A DNA stretch of 64,000 bases from Vibrio aquaticus (GCF_003970385.1 NZ_RXZH01000005.1:186001-250000), one strand, 5' to 3'; counted from the stretch's first letter, positions 29,163 to 38,619 are shown. Translations and numbers: made by a program. The notes: generated by a model from the letters alone, not told the origin.

Positions 29163-30329
29163 ATGAATTTGCATGAATACCAAGCCAAACAGCTGTTTGC
29201 AGAATTCGGTTTGCCTGTACCAGAAGGTTTCGCATGTGATACAGCTCAGGAAGCTTTCGAAGCTGCGGGTCGTATCTCAACAGAGAAGAAAGTTGTTAAG
29301 TGTCAGGTACACGCTGGTGGCCGTGGTAAAGCGGGCGGCGTTGAGCTGCACGATACTAAAGAAGGCGTTAAAGAGTTTGCTCAAAAGTGGCTAGGTAAAA
29401 ACCTAGTGACTTACCAAACAGATGCAAATGGTCAGCCAGTAACTAAAATCCTAGTTGAAGAAGCATCTAACATTGCTAACGAGCTTTACCTAGGCGCAGT
29501 TGTAGACCGTGCAACTCGTAAAATTGTATTCATGGCGTCTACTGAAGGCGGTGTGGACATTGAGAAAATCGCTGAAGAAACACCTGAGTTGATTCACCAA
29601 TCTGCGATTGATCCTCTAGTAGGCCCTCAAGCTTACCAAGGTCGCGAACTTGCGTTCAAACTTGGCCTAGTTGGCGATCAAATCAAACAATTCGTTAAGA
29701 TCTTCATGGGTCTTGGCCAAATGTTCTCTCAGTACGACCTAGCTCTACTAGAGATCAACCCACTTGTTATTACTGGCGAAGGCAACCTTCTTTGTCTAGA
29801 CGGCAAGATCAACATCGACTCAAACGCGATGTACCGTCAGCCTAAACTACGTGAAATGCACGATCCATCTCAAGAAGATGAGCGCGAAGCACACGCAGCA
29901 CAGTGGGAACTAAACTACGTAGCACTAGACGGTAACGTTGGCTGTATGGTTAACGGCGCAGGTCTAGCAATGGGTACGATGGATATCGTTAACCTACACG
30001 GCGGCAAGCCAGCAAACTTCCTTGATGTAGGCGGCGGCGCGACAAAAGAGCGTGTAGCTGAAGCATTCAAGATCATCCTTTCTGATGACAATGTTAGCGC
30101 AGTACTAGTAAACATCTTCGGTGGTATCGTTCGTTGTGACATGATCGCTGAAGGTATTATCGGTGCGGTTAAAGAAGTAGGCGTAACAGTACCAGTTGTT
30201 GTTCGTCTAGAAGGTACAAACGCAGACCTAGGTCGCGAAGTACTTGCGAATTCTGATGTTGATATCATTGCAGCTGAATCTCTAACAGATGCTGCTCAGA
30301 AAGTTGTTGCTGCTGCGGAGGCTAAATAA
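29163..30329 (+). CDS. sucC: succinyl-CoA synthetase beta subunit (ADP-forming)
   Basis: SucC contributes the nucleotide-binding half of succinyl-CoA synthetase, which makes ATP from succinyl-CoA. An ATP-grasp domain is recognisable ([34 protein letters not shown]), with the magnesium-binding LLEINPLVI. The C-terminal ligase domain has the GGGATKERV and [14 protein letters not shown] motifs. The 388 residues equal E. coli SucC. The stop overlaps the sucD ATG (TAATG), so translation is coupled. Confidence 0.98.
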   Translation: MNLHEYQAKQLFAEFGLPVPEGFACDTAQEAFEAAGRISTEKKVVKCQVHAGGRGKAGGVELHDTKEGVKEFAQKWLGKNLVTYQTDANGQPVTKILVEEASNIANELYLGAVVDRATRKIVFMASTEGGVDIEKIAEETPELIHQSAIDPLVGPQAYQGRELAFKLGLVGDQIKQFVKIFMGLGQMFSQYDLALLEINPLVITGEGNLLCLDGKINIDSNAMYRQPKLREMHDPSQEDEREAHAAQWELNYVALDGNVGCMVNGAGLAMGTMDIVNLHGGKPANFLDVGGGATKERVAEAFKIILSDDNVSAVLVNIFGGIVRCDMIAEGIIGAVKEVGVTVPVVVRLEGTNADLGREVLANSDVDIIAAESLTDAAQKVVAAAEAK

Positions 30330-31201
30330 TGTCTGTATTAATTAACAAAGACACTAAAGTAATCTGTCAGGGTTTCACTGGCGGTCAAGGTACGTTCCAC
30401 TCTGAGCAAGCTATCGCTTACGGTACGCAAATGGTTGGTGGTGTATCTCCGGGTAAAGGTGGTCAAACTCACCTTGGTCTTCCTGTATTCAACACAGTAC
30501 GCGAAGCAGTAGAAGCAACTGGCGCAACAGCAACAGTTATCTACGTACCAGCACCTTTCTGTAAAGATGCAATCTTAGAAGCGATTGATGCGGGCATTGA
30601 GCTTATCGTAACAATCACTGAAGGCATCCCGACCATCGATATGATCGATGTGAAAGTGAAGCTAGAAGAAACTGGCGTTCGTATGATTGGCCCTAACTGT
30701 CCGGGTCTTATCACTCCAGATGAGTGTAAGATTGGTATCATGCCTGGTCATATCCACAAGAAAGGTAAAGTGGGCATCGTATCACGCTCAGGTACACTAA
30801 CTTACGAAGCAGTTAAGCAGACGACAGACGAAGGTTTCGGTCAGTCTACTTGTGTTGGTATCGGTGGTGACCCAATCCCAGGTTCAAACTTCATTGATAT
30901 CCTAAAACTGTTCCAAGAAGATCCAGAGACAGAAGCAATCGTAATGATTGGTGAAATCGGTGGTACGGCGGAAGAAGAAGCGGCAGCGTTCATCAAAGAA
31001 AACGTCACTAAGCCGGTTGTTTCTTACATTGCAGGTGTGACGGCTCCTCCGGGTAAACGTATGGGTCACGCTGGTGCAATCATCTCTGGTGGTAAAGGCA
31101 CAGCGGAAGACAAGTTTGCAGCTCTAGAAGCAGCAGGCGTTAAGACGGTTAAGTCTCTTGCAGACATCGGTAAAGGTCTACGTGAGATCACTGGTTGGTA
31201 A
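30329..31201 (+). CDS. sucD: succinyl-CoA synthetase alpha subunit
   Basis: SucD binds CoA and carries the phosphohistidine. The Rossmann CoA domain starts [17 protein letters not shown]; the active His247 is in [21 protein letters not shown] and [10 protein letters not shown] are conserved. The 290 residues match the family. It is the last gene of the TCA run, and a strong terminator follows within 25 bases. In enterobacteria the 3' end of this operon releases an sRNA (SdhX); whether this 55-bp tail does the same cannot be told. Confidence 0.98.
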   Translation: MSVLINKDTKVICQGFTGGQGTFHSEQAIAYGTQMVGGVSPGKGGQTHLGLPVFNTVREAVEATGATATVIYVPAPFCKDAILEAIDAGIELIVTITEGIPTIDMIDVKVKLEETGVRMIGPNCPGLITPDECKIGIMPGHIHKKGKVGIVSRSGTLTYEAVKQTTDEGFGQSTCVGIGGDPIPGSNFIDILKLFQEDPETEAIVMIGEIGGTAEEEAAAFIKENVTKPVVSYIAGVTAPPGKRMGHAGAIISGGKGTAEDKFAALEAAGVKTVKSLADIGKGLREITGW

Positions 31202-31223
31202 TCTAACCGGACTTCAATAAAAG

Positions 31224-31252
31224 AAAGGCTTGGCATTGTGCCAAGCCTTTTT
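31224..31252 (+). terminator. terminator of the sdh-suc operon
   Basis: The stem AAAGGCTTGGCA/TGCCAAGCCTTT with a three-base loop is followed by a T-run. It is nearly symmetric and also ends close to the convergent small gene at 31257. Confidence 0.92.
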
Positions 31253-31256
31253 GTTT

Positions 31257-31544
31257 TTAGCTCGATAACTTTTCTTCTAAAGCAGCTAACCGCATAGTTA
31301 GCTCAGTAACCTGCTTTTCCAATTGTTCGATTCGGTCTGCATCAGCGACTTCTTTCTTTACCGCTACTTCTACCTTAGGAACTCGGTTTGAGCTCTTCCA
31401 GCTTTTTATAGTCGTAATCAACGCAGGCATCGGGACTGATGTTGATAGCCTTGCTTTGACTAATGCGACTGTGGGTTCTTTTCCTTCTGCATGAAGCTGT
31501 TCAAGGACACTTTTTAGCTCTTGGCTAACATCTTGAGTAAGCAT
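31257..31544 (-). CDS. small protein with KfrA-N-like DNA-binding region and coiled coil
   Basis: This is a 95-residue protein of unknown role. Residues about 1-50 (GKEPTVALVKARL ... MPALITTIKSWK) follow the pattern of the KfrA N-terminal DNA-binding domain of plasmid regulators. A charged linker follows, then a short leucine-heptad coiled coil (RIEQLEKQVTELTMRLAALEE, about residues 71-91). It lies convergent to sucD and divergent from the csrB-type RNA, whose upstream activating palindrome begins 77 bp before its start codon. It may be a nucleoid or regulatory protein; this is inference from the fold pattern. Confidence 0.65.
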   Translation of the reverse strand: MLTQDVSQELKSVLEQLHAEGKEPTVALVKARLSTSVPMPALITTIKSWKSSNRVPKVEVAVKKEVADADRIEQLEKQVTELTMRLAALEEKLSS

Positions 31545-31620
31545 AAAACCTCCATTGTGCTTTATCTCTCATCATACTGAGCGGCGACTTATTTAGCGAA
31601 TGGAAAATTGAGAAACAGCA

Positions 31621-31638
31621 CGTGAGAGATCTCTCACA
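31621..31638. promoter_or_regulatory. GacA/UvrY/VarA-type upstream activating sequence
   Basis: A perfect palindrome, GTGAGAGATCTCTCAC, is flanked by C and A. It is nearly the same as the UvrY site upstream of E. coli csrB and fits the TGTAAG-N6-CTTACA family. It lies about 105 bp before the inferred csrB transcription start. Confidence 0.85.
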
Positions 31639-31708
31639 CATAATGTGCGAGAAATAGGGTTTTATGTTGGGGTGAAAGGGTGGGTTTGTTTGTAAGTTTA
31701 TGAAAATA

Positions 31709-31736
31709 TTAAACTATATGGTTTTCTGCTCATAAT
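31709..31736 (+). promoter_or_regulatory. inferred promoter of the csrB-type RNA
   Basis: TTAAAC at 31709-31714 and CATAAT at 31731-31736 are separated by 16 bp, which would start transcription near 31744. The choice is by pattern only. Confidence 0.5.
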
Positions 31737-31743
31737 TTATGCC

Positions 31744-32195
31744 TGAAAGGCGTTTGAATGGTGATTGTCTAAAATCGAAAAGCAGGTAAATTAGAACTTG
31801 TCGGAAGGATACTGACACGGAACAGGAAAGACCAAGGATTGGGCATCTTCAGGAAGAAGGTTGGTTGACTAGGATAGTTAATCAAGCACGGAGCGAAAGG
31901 ACATTGTAAGGATACAGCCACTGACAGGATATCAGTGACATGGACGACAATGGACACCTCTAGGAAGAGGCACGGACAGTATCAGGAAGATACCAAGGAC
32001 ACCACTTACGGATAGAGTGATGTGCGCTAACGAGGAAGAGTTAGCTATCAGGATGATGAGGACACCGCTAGGACGGCGAAAGTAGGAATAGGCTGAAGGA
32101 ATCAGTCACTATTACGGAAGATGCATGGAGCACTTTTGTAGCCGGATTGCTGCGAGTAAGACTTATAGCCCCGATACTAACGTGTCGGGGTTTTT
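31744..32195 (+). ncRNA. csrB: CsrB-family regulatory RNA that sequesters CsrA
   Basis: This is a non-coding RNA that binds many CsrA dimers and thereby frees CsrA-repressed mRNAs. About 27 GGA triplets, mostly AGGA, occur in 400 bases, and many sit in loops of short stems: CTGA-CAGGATA-TCAG (31921-31935), CCTC-TAGGAAG-AGG (31957-31970), GTATC-AGGAA-GATAC (31979-31993), and GCTAAC-GAGGAAGA-GTTAGC (32026-32045). A terminator (CCCCGA/TCGGGG, then TTTTT) ends it at about 32195. The UvrY/VarA-type palindrome upstream supports the call. Vibrio carries several paralogues (csrB, csrC, csrD), and which one this is cannot be decided here. The 5' end is inferred. Confidence 0.93.
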
Positions 32196-32331
32196 CTTAG
32201 ATCTCACCCCAATTAATAATTCTAATAACAGTGCACTAAAAACAACCTAGATCAATAAAGGTTGCTATCAGTTGGTATAAATTTTCGGCTTTGTTTTCTA
32301 AAACAATTATTGCTGTCTACAAGGATGTGTC

Positions 32332-32853
32332 ATGACTATTGTGACCCGCCGAGCGTTATTAGTACCTTATAACGACTCCCTACAATCAGAGTTTTTAATG
32401 CTCAACTGTTGTGCGACTAATCGTGCAGAAATGAATGGCCCTCATACAGTATCGTCAGCAAAACGTCTGTTTAATCAAGTAATGAACGATGAGAACGTGC
32501 ATGCGATGGCTGTGCTTGATAGTTTGTCACGTGACTATATTGGGCATGTGTTTATTTCAGGTTTAAACAGTGATGAACCTGAATTAGGGTTTCTTTTCGA
32601 TAAGAAGCATTGGGGTAAAGGCTTTGCAAGCGAGGTGCTTCAGTCTTTCTTTCCTAAAGCGATATACAACCTAGGTTTAAGTAAAGTTGTCGCTACCGCT
32701 AATGTCGGTCATATGGCATCAATACGTATACTGAGCAAACTAGGCTTCGTACTCAACACCCAAAAAGAAGATATGTTTGGCCCTTATGGCGAATACGTTT
32801 TTACATCCGATGTGGCGGTAGAGCCACCTTTGCTAGTTGGAAACCTTGCATAA
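32332..32853 (+). CDS. GNAT-family N-acetyltransferase
   Basis: This 173-residue protein is of the RimJ/RimL-like GNAT group, transferring acetyl from acetyl-CoA to an amine or protein N-terminus. The acetyl-CoA loop is DKKHWGKGFASEVLQSF near residues 96-112, followed by VVATANVGHMASIRILSKLGF, typical of this branch. The substrate is unknown. Its 3' end overlaps the convergent DUF3301 gene by 53 bp, and its likely terminator lies inside that gene. It has a clear AAGGATGTG start context and its own upstream AT-rich promoter DNA (32196-32331). Confidence 0.88.
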   Translation: MTIVTRRALLVPYNDSLQSEFLMLNCCATNRAEMNGPHTVSSAKRLFNQVMNDENVHAMAVLDSLSRDYIGHVFISGLNSDEPELGFLFDKKHWGKGFASEVLQSFFPKAIYNLGLSKVVATANVGHMASIRILSKLGFVLNTQKEDMFGPYGEYVFTSDVAVEPPLLVGNLA

Positions 32854-33100
32854 TGATGTCCCCTTGGTAGCAATCATCACCAAGGGAGGAAAATTCGAAT
32901 TGATAGATAGAATGAAAACGCCAGACACCGTCTGGCGTTTTTAGTTTGTGTGTTTTTAAAGCGACGCTGATTAACTGTAGATCCAGCTCTTTGCATTTTC
33001 TGGCTGCAATGGACTTAGCCAGTTCGGCTTGTCGGCGCTGCTGCCAAAATATCAAACAGACAATGGCTAGGGCCAAAATAGCAAAGAGATCATGAATCAT
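32801..33100 (-). CDS. DUF3301 family small membrane-anchored protein
   Basis: This 99-residue protein has an N-terminal membrane anchor (residues 3-19) followed by the DUF3301 hallmarks WQQRRQAELA, ALKTHKLK, a FEFSSLGDDCYQG strand pair and a LPPHR tail. The function is unknown. It is 15 bp downstream of DUF3549 in the same direction, so likely co-transcribed. The coding sequence contains a palindrome at 32915-32943 that acts as a terminator on the opposite strand. It overlaps the GNAT gene tail to tail. Confidence 0.82.
   Translation of the reverse strand: MIHDLFAILALAIVCLIFWQQRRQAELAKSIAARKCKELDLQLISVALKTHKLKTPDGVWRFHSIYQFEFSSLGDDCYQGDIIMQGFQLAKVALPPHRM
32915..32943 (+). terminator. terminator of the GNAT gene, nested in DUF3301
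   Basis: The stem AAAACGCCAGAC/GTCTGGCGTTTT with a three-base loop and T-run lies 62 bp after the GNAT stop. It is inside the DUF3301 reading frame on the other strand, where its tail is a shorter run of four T residues. Confidence 0.8.
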
Positions 33101-33115
33101 AGGGCGTCCTTTAAA

Positions 33116-34153
33116 TTAAGCTTTGGTTGCTTGCTGTAAGCGAACCAGTGCCTGAGCTAGCTCTTCCGATGGGCTAGAGTGAAGTAGAGGCAACAGAACC
33201 ATACGCAGCTCTGGCAACATGACTAAGTCTGCGAACAGTTGGTTAAATAGGTTCTGGTTTCCAGTTTGTGCTAAGCGAAGCAGGAACTGCTCTGCAATGG
33301 TAGCATCGCTCAACCAATGCCAGCTTCTGCCGGCAATGCCAATCAGTACTTCTTGGTGGCTCAAACGAGGGCTGGCAAGAATCGCGTTCACAATTGGTGT
33401 CGCGACGTCTTTAGGCGCACCAGAGAGAGCACGAGTCAACGCTGAAAGAAAAAACAAATCCGGTTCAGAACTGTCAATTTGTTGAGTCGCAAGGTCAGCT
33501 AAAGCCTTTGCCAACTTATCTGAAAGATCACTGTGTTCCAGTGCGCCAAGTAGGGCATATAACGGCTCATTCGGGAGGTGCTTTAGCGCTTTACGAAGGT
33601 TAACGCCGTTTTGCTCTTGGCCTAAGCGAGCACAAATATCCGTCACACCTTGTAAACCAACCGCTTGCCATTTATCCCACTCTAAGCCACCAGAAAAATA
33701 GTGCTGTGCATGCTCGTAGTATTGACTGCATGGCAGATCTAATGAAGCGCGAATTTGGCTATGGAACACGGCCATTTTGTCTTCTGCCGGCTTGAAAGTG
33801 TATGGGTTATTCGACAACTTTTCTTGCTGCTCTTCAGTCATGTTTTGGCTGATGTGGGTCCCCATCGCTTCAATGACATACTTAAGAAAGTTACCAATGT
33901 CTGACTGTTTCAATAAACCACGTTCATCCAACTCAAATTTGAGGAACCAGATCCATGGCTGCTGTTCTTTGTTCCAGTATGCGATAGCAATATGCGCTTT
34001 TCTTTGCATTGGGTATGGGTAAGGCAATTGGCCTTTCTCTGCATCTGCAAATGTTTTTGCATCGATCGTTTTGATTCGACGTCCAAGATCAAATACTTGG
34101 TATTGGCAGTCACTGTTATTGAGCAGTTCGGTAAGGGTATGAATGGTTTCCAT
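33116..34153 (-). CDS. DUF3549 family protein
   Basis: This 345-residue soluble protein is recognised as DUF3549 by its start (IHTLTELLNNSDCQYQVFDLGRRI) and the WIWFLKFELDERGLL segment near residue 68. The second half is helical and repeat-like, with many Leu/Ala-rich stretches that suggest HEAT-like helices. No catalytic motif or function is known. It is divergent from yqcC across 75 bp and probably in an operon with DUF3301. Confidence 0.83.
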   Translation of the reverse strand: METIHTLTELLNNSDCQYQVFDLGRRIKTIDAKTFADAEKGQLPYPYPMQRKAHIAIAYWNKEQQPWIWFLKFELDERGLLKQSDIGNFLKYVIEAMGTHISQNMTEEQQEKLSNNPYTFKPAEDKMAVFHSQIRASLDLPCSQYYEHAQHYFSGGLEWDKWQAVGLQGVTDICARLGQEQNGVNLRKALKHLPNEPLYALLGALEHSDLSDKLAKALADLATQQIDSSEPDLFFLSALTRALSGAPKDVATPIVNAILASPRLSHQEVLIGIAGRSWHWLSDATIAEQFLLRLAQTGNQNLFNQLFADLVMLPELRMVLLPLLHSSPSEELAQALVRLQQATKA

Positions 34154-34228
34154 TGGAGAATTGTCCTAACTTTCTTTCCTCTATAAATGGTACTCTTAGG
34201 GCAATTTTCAAGGTCCACATATAGATAA

Positions 34229-34549
34229 ATGACGAAACAGAAACAATTAGTCGAACTGGTCGATGCTTTGGAGCAAGAAATGCGCTCTCATCACCTTTGG
34301 AAGAGTACTCAACCAAGCGCTGAAGCCCTGAGTAGCACCCAGCCATTTGCGATTGATACGCTTGAGCCTCAGGAATGGCTGCAATGGGTATTTATTGCCA
34401 AAGTACGTGTACTTATTGCCGCTAACCAAATGCTGCCTTCCGGTTTCGCGATAGCGCCGTATTTTGAAGAGTGCTGGAAAGAGAGAGCGGAGTACGTATC
34501 TTTGATTAAGTTCGTTCAACAAATTGATAAGGTGTGCAGCGATGCTTGA
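34229..34549 (+). CDS. yqcC: YqcC family protein
   Basis: This small acidic protein (106 residues) is of the YqcC family, always found next to truC in enterobacteria and Vibrio. The family segment QPFAIDTLEPQEWLQWVFIAK is clear, followed by ANQMLPSGFAIAPYFEE. The function is unknown; the fixed link to a tRNA pseudouridine synthase hints at a role in tRNA modification or its coupling. The stop overlaps the truC ATG by 8 bp, so translation is coupled. Confidence 0.9.
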   Translation: MTKQKQLVELVDALEQEMRSHHLWKSTQPSAEALSSTQPFAIDTLEPQEWLQWVFIAKVRVLIAANQMLPSGFAIAPYFEECWKERAEYVSLIKFVQQIDKVCSDA

Positions 34550-35264
34550 GATCATTTATCAGGATGAATACTTCGTCGCAGTCAATAAGCCTGCGGGTAT
34601 GCTGGTCCATAGAAGCTGGCTTGATAAGCATGAAACACAATTTGTTATGCAGACTTTGCGTGATCAAATTGGTCAGCACGTGTTTCCGCTTCACCGCCTT
34701 GATCGCCCAACATCAGGGGTTCTGATTTTTGCCTTGTCTAGTGAAGTCGCTTCGCAAGTGATGCCGATGTTCGCTAATCACGAGATGGAGAAAACCTATC
34801 ATGCGATTGTTCGTGGCTGGATTGAAGAGTCTGCCCGCCTCGATTATGCGTTAAAAGTGGAACTCGATAAGATTGCTGACAAACACGCAAGCCAAGAAAA
34901 GGAAGCGCAAGAAGCTATTACGGATTATTGGCCGCTAGCGAAAGTGGAAGTGCCCCATTCAACAGGTAAGTTTCCGACCACGCGTTACTGCTTGATGGAA
35001 ATGAAACCATTAACAGGCCGTAAGCATCAGCTACGACGTCATATGGCTCACCTAAGGCATCCTATTGTCGGTGATACGACTCATGGCGATGGTAAGCATA
35101 ATAAATTGTACAGAGAGGTCTACGACTCACACAGGCTGTTGCTGCATGCTTCACGTCTAGAGTTTATTCATCCTTTTACGAATGAGAGCTTAGTCATCAG
35201 TGCGGGTTTCGATGAAACTTGGCAAAAGCTCAGTGAAGAGTTTGGTTGGCAGCTTCCAGGTTAG
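34542..35264 (+). CDS. truC: tRNA pseudouridine(65) synthase
   Basis: TruC makes pseudouridine at position 65 of tRNAs. The RluA-type signature HRLDRPTSGVLIF (catalytic Asp in the HRLDRP motif) lies near residues 50-62, and KTYHAIVRG and GRKHQLRRHMAHLRHPIVGD follow. The start at 34542 (MLEIIYQDEYFVAVNKP) gives 240 residues; six extra codons upstream in frame are less likely. The strong downstream hairpin marks the end of the yqcC-truC unit. Confidence 0.94.
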   Translation: MLEIIYQDEYFVAVNKPAGMLVHRSWLDKHETQFVMQTLRDQIGQHVFPLHRLDRPTSGVLIFALSSEVASQVMPMFANHEMEKTYHAIVRGWIEESARLDYALKVELDKIADKHASQEKEAQEAITDYWPLAKVEVPHSTGKFPTTRYCLMEMKPLTGRKHQLRRHMAHLRHPIVGDTTHGDGKHNKLYREVYDSHRLLLHASRLEFIHPFTNESLVISAGFDETWQKLSEEFGWQLPG

Positions 35265-35282
35265 CTTTGGACTTCAAAAACT

Positions 35283-35308
35283 AAAAAGCCCTCATTCGAG
35301 GGCTTTTA
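35283..35308. terminator. bidirectional terminator between truC and dxs
   Basis: The stem AAAAAGCCCTC/GAGGGCTTTT with an ATTC loop has an A-run on the left and a T-run on the right between convergent genes. Confidence 0.88.
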
Positions 35309-35325
35309 TTAACTTAAATCAGAGA

Positions 35326-37191
35326 TTATTTACTTAGGTAATCAAGGATCGATTGCTCAATTCCTTTACTATCTAAACCAAGTTCTTGGTGCAGTTCATC
35401 TTGTGTACCTTGGTGGATAAATTTATCCGGTAAGCCAAGGTTAAGCACTGGCTTGATAATCTTCTCTTTCATCATAAATTCGATCACACCGGCACCCGCG
35501 CCACCGGCAATCGCATTTTCTTCAAGCGTCACAATCACATCATGATCGGCGGCTAACTGTTTGATGAGTGCTTCATCGAGTGGTTTAACGAAGCGCATGT
35601 CCGCGACCGTTGCATTGAGCGATTCGGCTGCTTCTAATGCATTATCCAAGAAAGTACCAAAGCTGAGGATGGCGACTTTTTCACCTTGACGAACAAGGCG
35701 ACCTTTACCGATCTCAAGGGCAGAAAATTCTTGCTCAATATCAACGCCCATCCCCGTTCCACGAGGGTAACGTACTGCTGACGGGCCTGTATGCTTGTGG
35801 CCGGTGTAGAGCATCTGACGGCATTCGTTTTCATCGCTTGGCGCCATAATCACCATATTCGGGATACAACGCATAAAGCTTAGATCGAATGCACCTTGGT
35901 GAGTCTGACCGTCAGCACCCACTAGACCAGCACGGTCGATGGCAAACATCACAGGCAAGTCCATGATGGCGATGTCGTGAATAAGTTGATCGTAACCACG
36001 CTGTAAGAACGTTGAGTAGATAGCCACGATTGGGTGATCACCCGCAATCGCCATACCTGTTGCTAACGTCACTGCGTGTTGCTCTGCGATCGCGACATCA
36101 AAGTATTGCTCTGGGAACTCTTTAGAGAAACGAACCATACCAGAGCCTTCGCGCATTGCTGGCGTGATTGCCATTAGCTTAGGATCTTGCGCAGCCATAT
36201 CACATAAGAAGTCACCAAAGATCTTAGAGAAGCTTGGCTTGCCTCCACTGCTCTTTGGTAAAGAGTTGTGGCTAGGGTCAAACTTAGGTACACCGTGGTA
36301 ACCAATTGGATCTTTCTCGGCAGGCTCGTAGCCTTTACCTTTCTTCGTCATGATGTGCAGGAACTGAGGACCTTTAAGCTCACGCATGTTCTTAAGGGTT
36401 TTCACCAGTTCATTCACATCATGGCCGTCAACTGGGCCAATGTAGTTAAAGCCAAGTTCTTCAAATAAGGTCCCAGGAACAACCATACCTTTTAGATGCT
36501 CTTCGGTGCGGCGAACCAACTCTTTGATAGGGGGAACGCCAGACAGAACCTTTTTGCCACCCTCACGGATCGAGGTGTAAAGGTTGCCAGAAAGCACTTG
36601 AGCAAGGTGGTTGTTTAGAGCGCCTACGTTTTCAGAAATCGACATCTCGTTGTCGTTTAGAATCACGAGCATGTCTGGATGCACGTCACCGGCATGGTTC
36701 ATGGCTTCAAATGCCATACCTGCGGTAATCGCACCATCACCGATTACACTGACAACCTTACGGTTCTTACCTTCTTTGCCAGCGCTGATCGCCATACCTA
36801 GACCGGCACTGATCGATGTTGAAGAGTGACCAACAGATAGAGTGTCGTATTCACTCTCTTCACGCCAAGGGAAAGGGTGTAGCCCATCTTTTTGGCGGAT
36901 TGTAGACAGTTTATCGCGGCGACCCGTTAGAATTTTATGAGGATAAGCCTGATGGCCAACATCCCACACTAACTGATCGAAAGGTGTGTTGTAGACATAG
37001 TGAAGGGCAACAGTCAGCTCTACGGTACCTAAGCCAGAGGCTAAGTGGCCACTCGACTGGCTCACAGAATTCAATAAGTAGGTACGCAATTCGTCACACA
37101 GGGTTGGTAGCACCTCTTTCGGTAGGCTACGAAGCTCATCTGGTGTGTCTGCGAGAGCGAGTGTTGGATATTTTGAAATATCAAGAGTCAT
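35326..37191 (-). CDS. dxs: 1-deoxy-D-xylulose-5-phosphate synthase
   Basis: Dxs condenses pyruvate and glyceraldehyde-3-phosphate in the first step of the MEP isoprenoid pathway and also feeds thiamine and pyridoxal synthesis. The thiamine-diphosphate motif [19 protein letters not shown] is near residue 152, the transketolase-type GHSSTSIS near 121, and the [18 protein letters not shown] region near 427. The 621 residues match E. coli Dxs (620). It is last in the xseB-ispA-dxs operon, 20 bp after ispA. Confidence 0.98.
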   Translation of the reverse strand: MTLDISKYPTLALADTPDELRSLPKEVLPTLCDELRTYLLNSVSQSSGHLASGLGTVELTVALHYVYNTPFDQLVWDVGHQAYPHKILTGRRDKLSTIRQKDGLHPFPWREESEYDTLSVGHSSTSISAGLGMAISAGKEGKNRKVVSVIGDGAITAGMAFEAMNHAGDVHPDMLVILNDNEMSISENVGALNNHLAQVLSGNLYTSIREGGKKVLSGVPPIKELVRRTEEHLKGMVVPGTLFEELGFNYIGPVDGHDVNELVKTLKNMRELKGPQFLHIMTKKGKGYEPAEKDPIGYHGVPKFDPSHNSLPKSSGGKPSFSKIFGDFLCDMAAQDPKLMAITPAMREGSGMVRFSKEFPEQYFDVAIAEQHAVTLATGMAIAGDHPIVAIYSTFLQRGYDQLIHDIAIMDLPVMFAIDRAGLVGADGQTHQGAFDLSFMRCIPNMVIMAPSDENECRQMLYTGHKHTGPSAVRYPRGTGMGVDIEQEFSALEIGKGRLVRQGEKVAILSFGTFLDNALEAAESLNATVADMRFVKPLDEALIKQLAADHDVIVTLEENAIAGGAGAGVIEFMMKEKIIKPVLNLGLPDKFIHQGTQDELHQELGLDSKGIEQSILDYLSK

Positions 37192-37211
37192 ATAAATGCG
37201 CGCTTATTGTG

Positions 37212-38105
37212 TTAGTTCTTGCGCTCGATGACATATCGGGCGAACTCTTCGAGTAACTCTGTATTGTATGGGATTGTTTCCAAAGCTTGAAGTGCTTCAT
37301 TTAACAGAGTGTGAGCTTTGTTAATAGCTCCTTCCAATCCTAGCAAAGCTGGATAGGTACTTTTGTTTAATTCTTGGTCAGAGCCTTGAGGTTTTCCTAA
37401 AGTCTCTGTGTCACTAATAATATCTAAAATGTCGTCTTGTACCTGAAACGCTAGGCCAATTGCATCGGCGAATTTATCGAGCGAAGGTAGAACTTCAAGC
37501 CCTTTATCACCCGCAGCTAAAGCGCCAAGACGAATTGCAGATTTCATCAATGCACCGGTTTTGTTGCGGTGTATCTCTTCTAATTCTTGCAAAGAGACTG
37601 AACGGTTTTCTGCCGCAAGATCTAACGCTTGCCCCATACACATACCGTTAGCGCCAGACGCATCTGCTAACACTTTTATCATTTTGATACGGTTAGATTC
37701 GGCATTTGGATTGAGTGATCCATCGGCAAGAATCGAAAATGCGAGAGTTTGCAGAGCATCACCAGTTAGGATCGCCGTCGCTTCGTCAAATTTTATATGG
37801 CAGGTTGGTTGACCACGACGCAGCTCATCATCATCCATCGCGGGCAAGTCATCATGAATCAAAGAATAGGCGTGGATACACTCTACCGCAGAAGCGGGAG
37901 TATCAAGATCCTTGATATCACAACCGAGCATTTGGCCTGTAATGTAGACCAAAAATGGGCGAGCACGTTTACCACCCAGCAATAGACCGTAACGCATTGC
38001 TTCAATCAGTGGTTGGTTTTGATGCGGTAATGACTGCAGCCATTGGTTAAGCTGTTCATTGTTGCGGTGTTGGAATGAGGTTAATGCCTCTTGCATGACA
38101 GACAT
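37212..38105 (-). CDS. ispA: (2E,6E)-farnesyl diphosphate synthase
   Basis: IspA elongates DMAPP with two IPP units to farnesyl diphosphate, for quinones and undecaprenyl carriers. The first Asp-rich motif is DDLPAMDDDELRRG (about residues 84-97) and the second DDILD in QVQDDILDIISD near residue 220. The 297 residues fit the family. It starts 12 bp after the xseB stop and precedes dxs, the order of E. coli. Confidence 0.97.
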   Translation of the reverse strand: MSVMQEALTSFQHRNNEQLNQWLQSLPHQNQPLIEAMRYGLLLGGKRARPFLVYITGQMLGCDIKDLDTPASAVECIHAYSLIHDDLPAMDDDELRRGQPTCHIKFDEATAILTGDALQTLAFSILADGSLNPNAESNRIKMIKVLADASGANGMCMGQALDLAAENRSVSLQELEEIHRNKTGALMKSAIRLGALAAGDKGLEVLPSLDKFADAIGLAFQVQDDILDIISDTETLGKPQGSDQELNKSTYPALLGLEGAINKAHTLLNEALQALETIPYNTELLEEFARYVIERKN

Positions 38106-38117
38106 AGAATTCTTGTT

Positions 38118-38360
38118 TTACTCAGGCTGACCGTCAAAGTCGCTTAGCGGAGATTGATCATCGTTTTGTAGCAAAATGCTGACACGCTGCTCTGCGTCAC
38201 TTAACTTAGTTTGACCGGCACGAGCAAGAGCGATACCACGTTCAAACTTTTTCAGTGCATCTTCTAATGCCAAATCACCATTTTCGAGGTTTTCTACGAT
38301 AACATCGAGTTCATCAATGGTGGCCTCAAAGGTCATGTTTTCAGGTTTCTTGCTCGCCAT
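38118..38360 (-). CDS. xseB: exodeoxyribonuclease VII small subunit
   Basis: XseB is the small regulatory subunit of ExoVII, a single-strand DNA nuclease. The family pattern TFEATIDELDVIVENLENG, then LEDALKKFERGIALAR, is complete. The start at 38360 (MASKKPENMTF) gives 80 residues, the E. coli size; nine more codons lie upstream in frame but are not family-like. It is the first gene of the xseB-ispA-dxs operon, with a 260-bp gap to divergent pomA. Confidence 0.95.
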   Translation of the reverse strand: MASKKPENMTFEATIDELDVIVENLENGDLALEDALKKFERGIALARAGQTKLSDAEQRVSILLQNDDQSPLSDFDGQPE

Positions 38361-38619
38361 AATCAGTCTGTATTGATAAAGATGCACGAAAGTTACCTTA
38401 GCCGATAATGATGGTCAAATTTAACCGAACAAATTTGTCAGAAAAATCGAGCTTAGCCGGTCAACTTAAGCGAAAGGTCTCGTTTTTACACACACAGACT
38501 CTGGTATGAAATCGTCCACACAACATTTCTGTGAATAGAGTACCAATAAAAAACTAAAGATCTGAACGTGTTGCCGATATACTTTGATAGAAGCTTAAAG
38601 ATAGCATGAGGAGTGCTTT

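Noticed and set aside
31769..31957. 62-codon minus-strand reading frame across the csrB region
   Set aside because: It is a chance frame in the antisense of a GGA-rich RNA, with no ribosome site or recognisable protein.
31801..32110. CRISPR array or tandem repeat suggested by recurring GGAC and AGGAAGA words
   Set aside because: Spacing is irregular, there are no constant repeats of 23 bases or more, and the words sit in stem loops as in CsrA-binding RNA.
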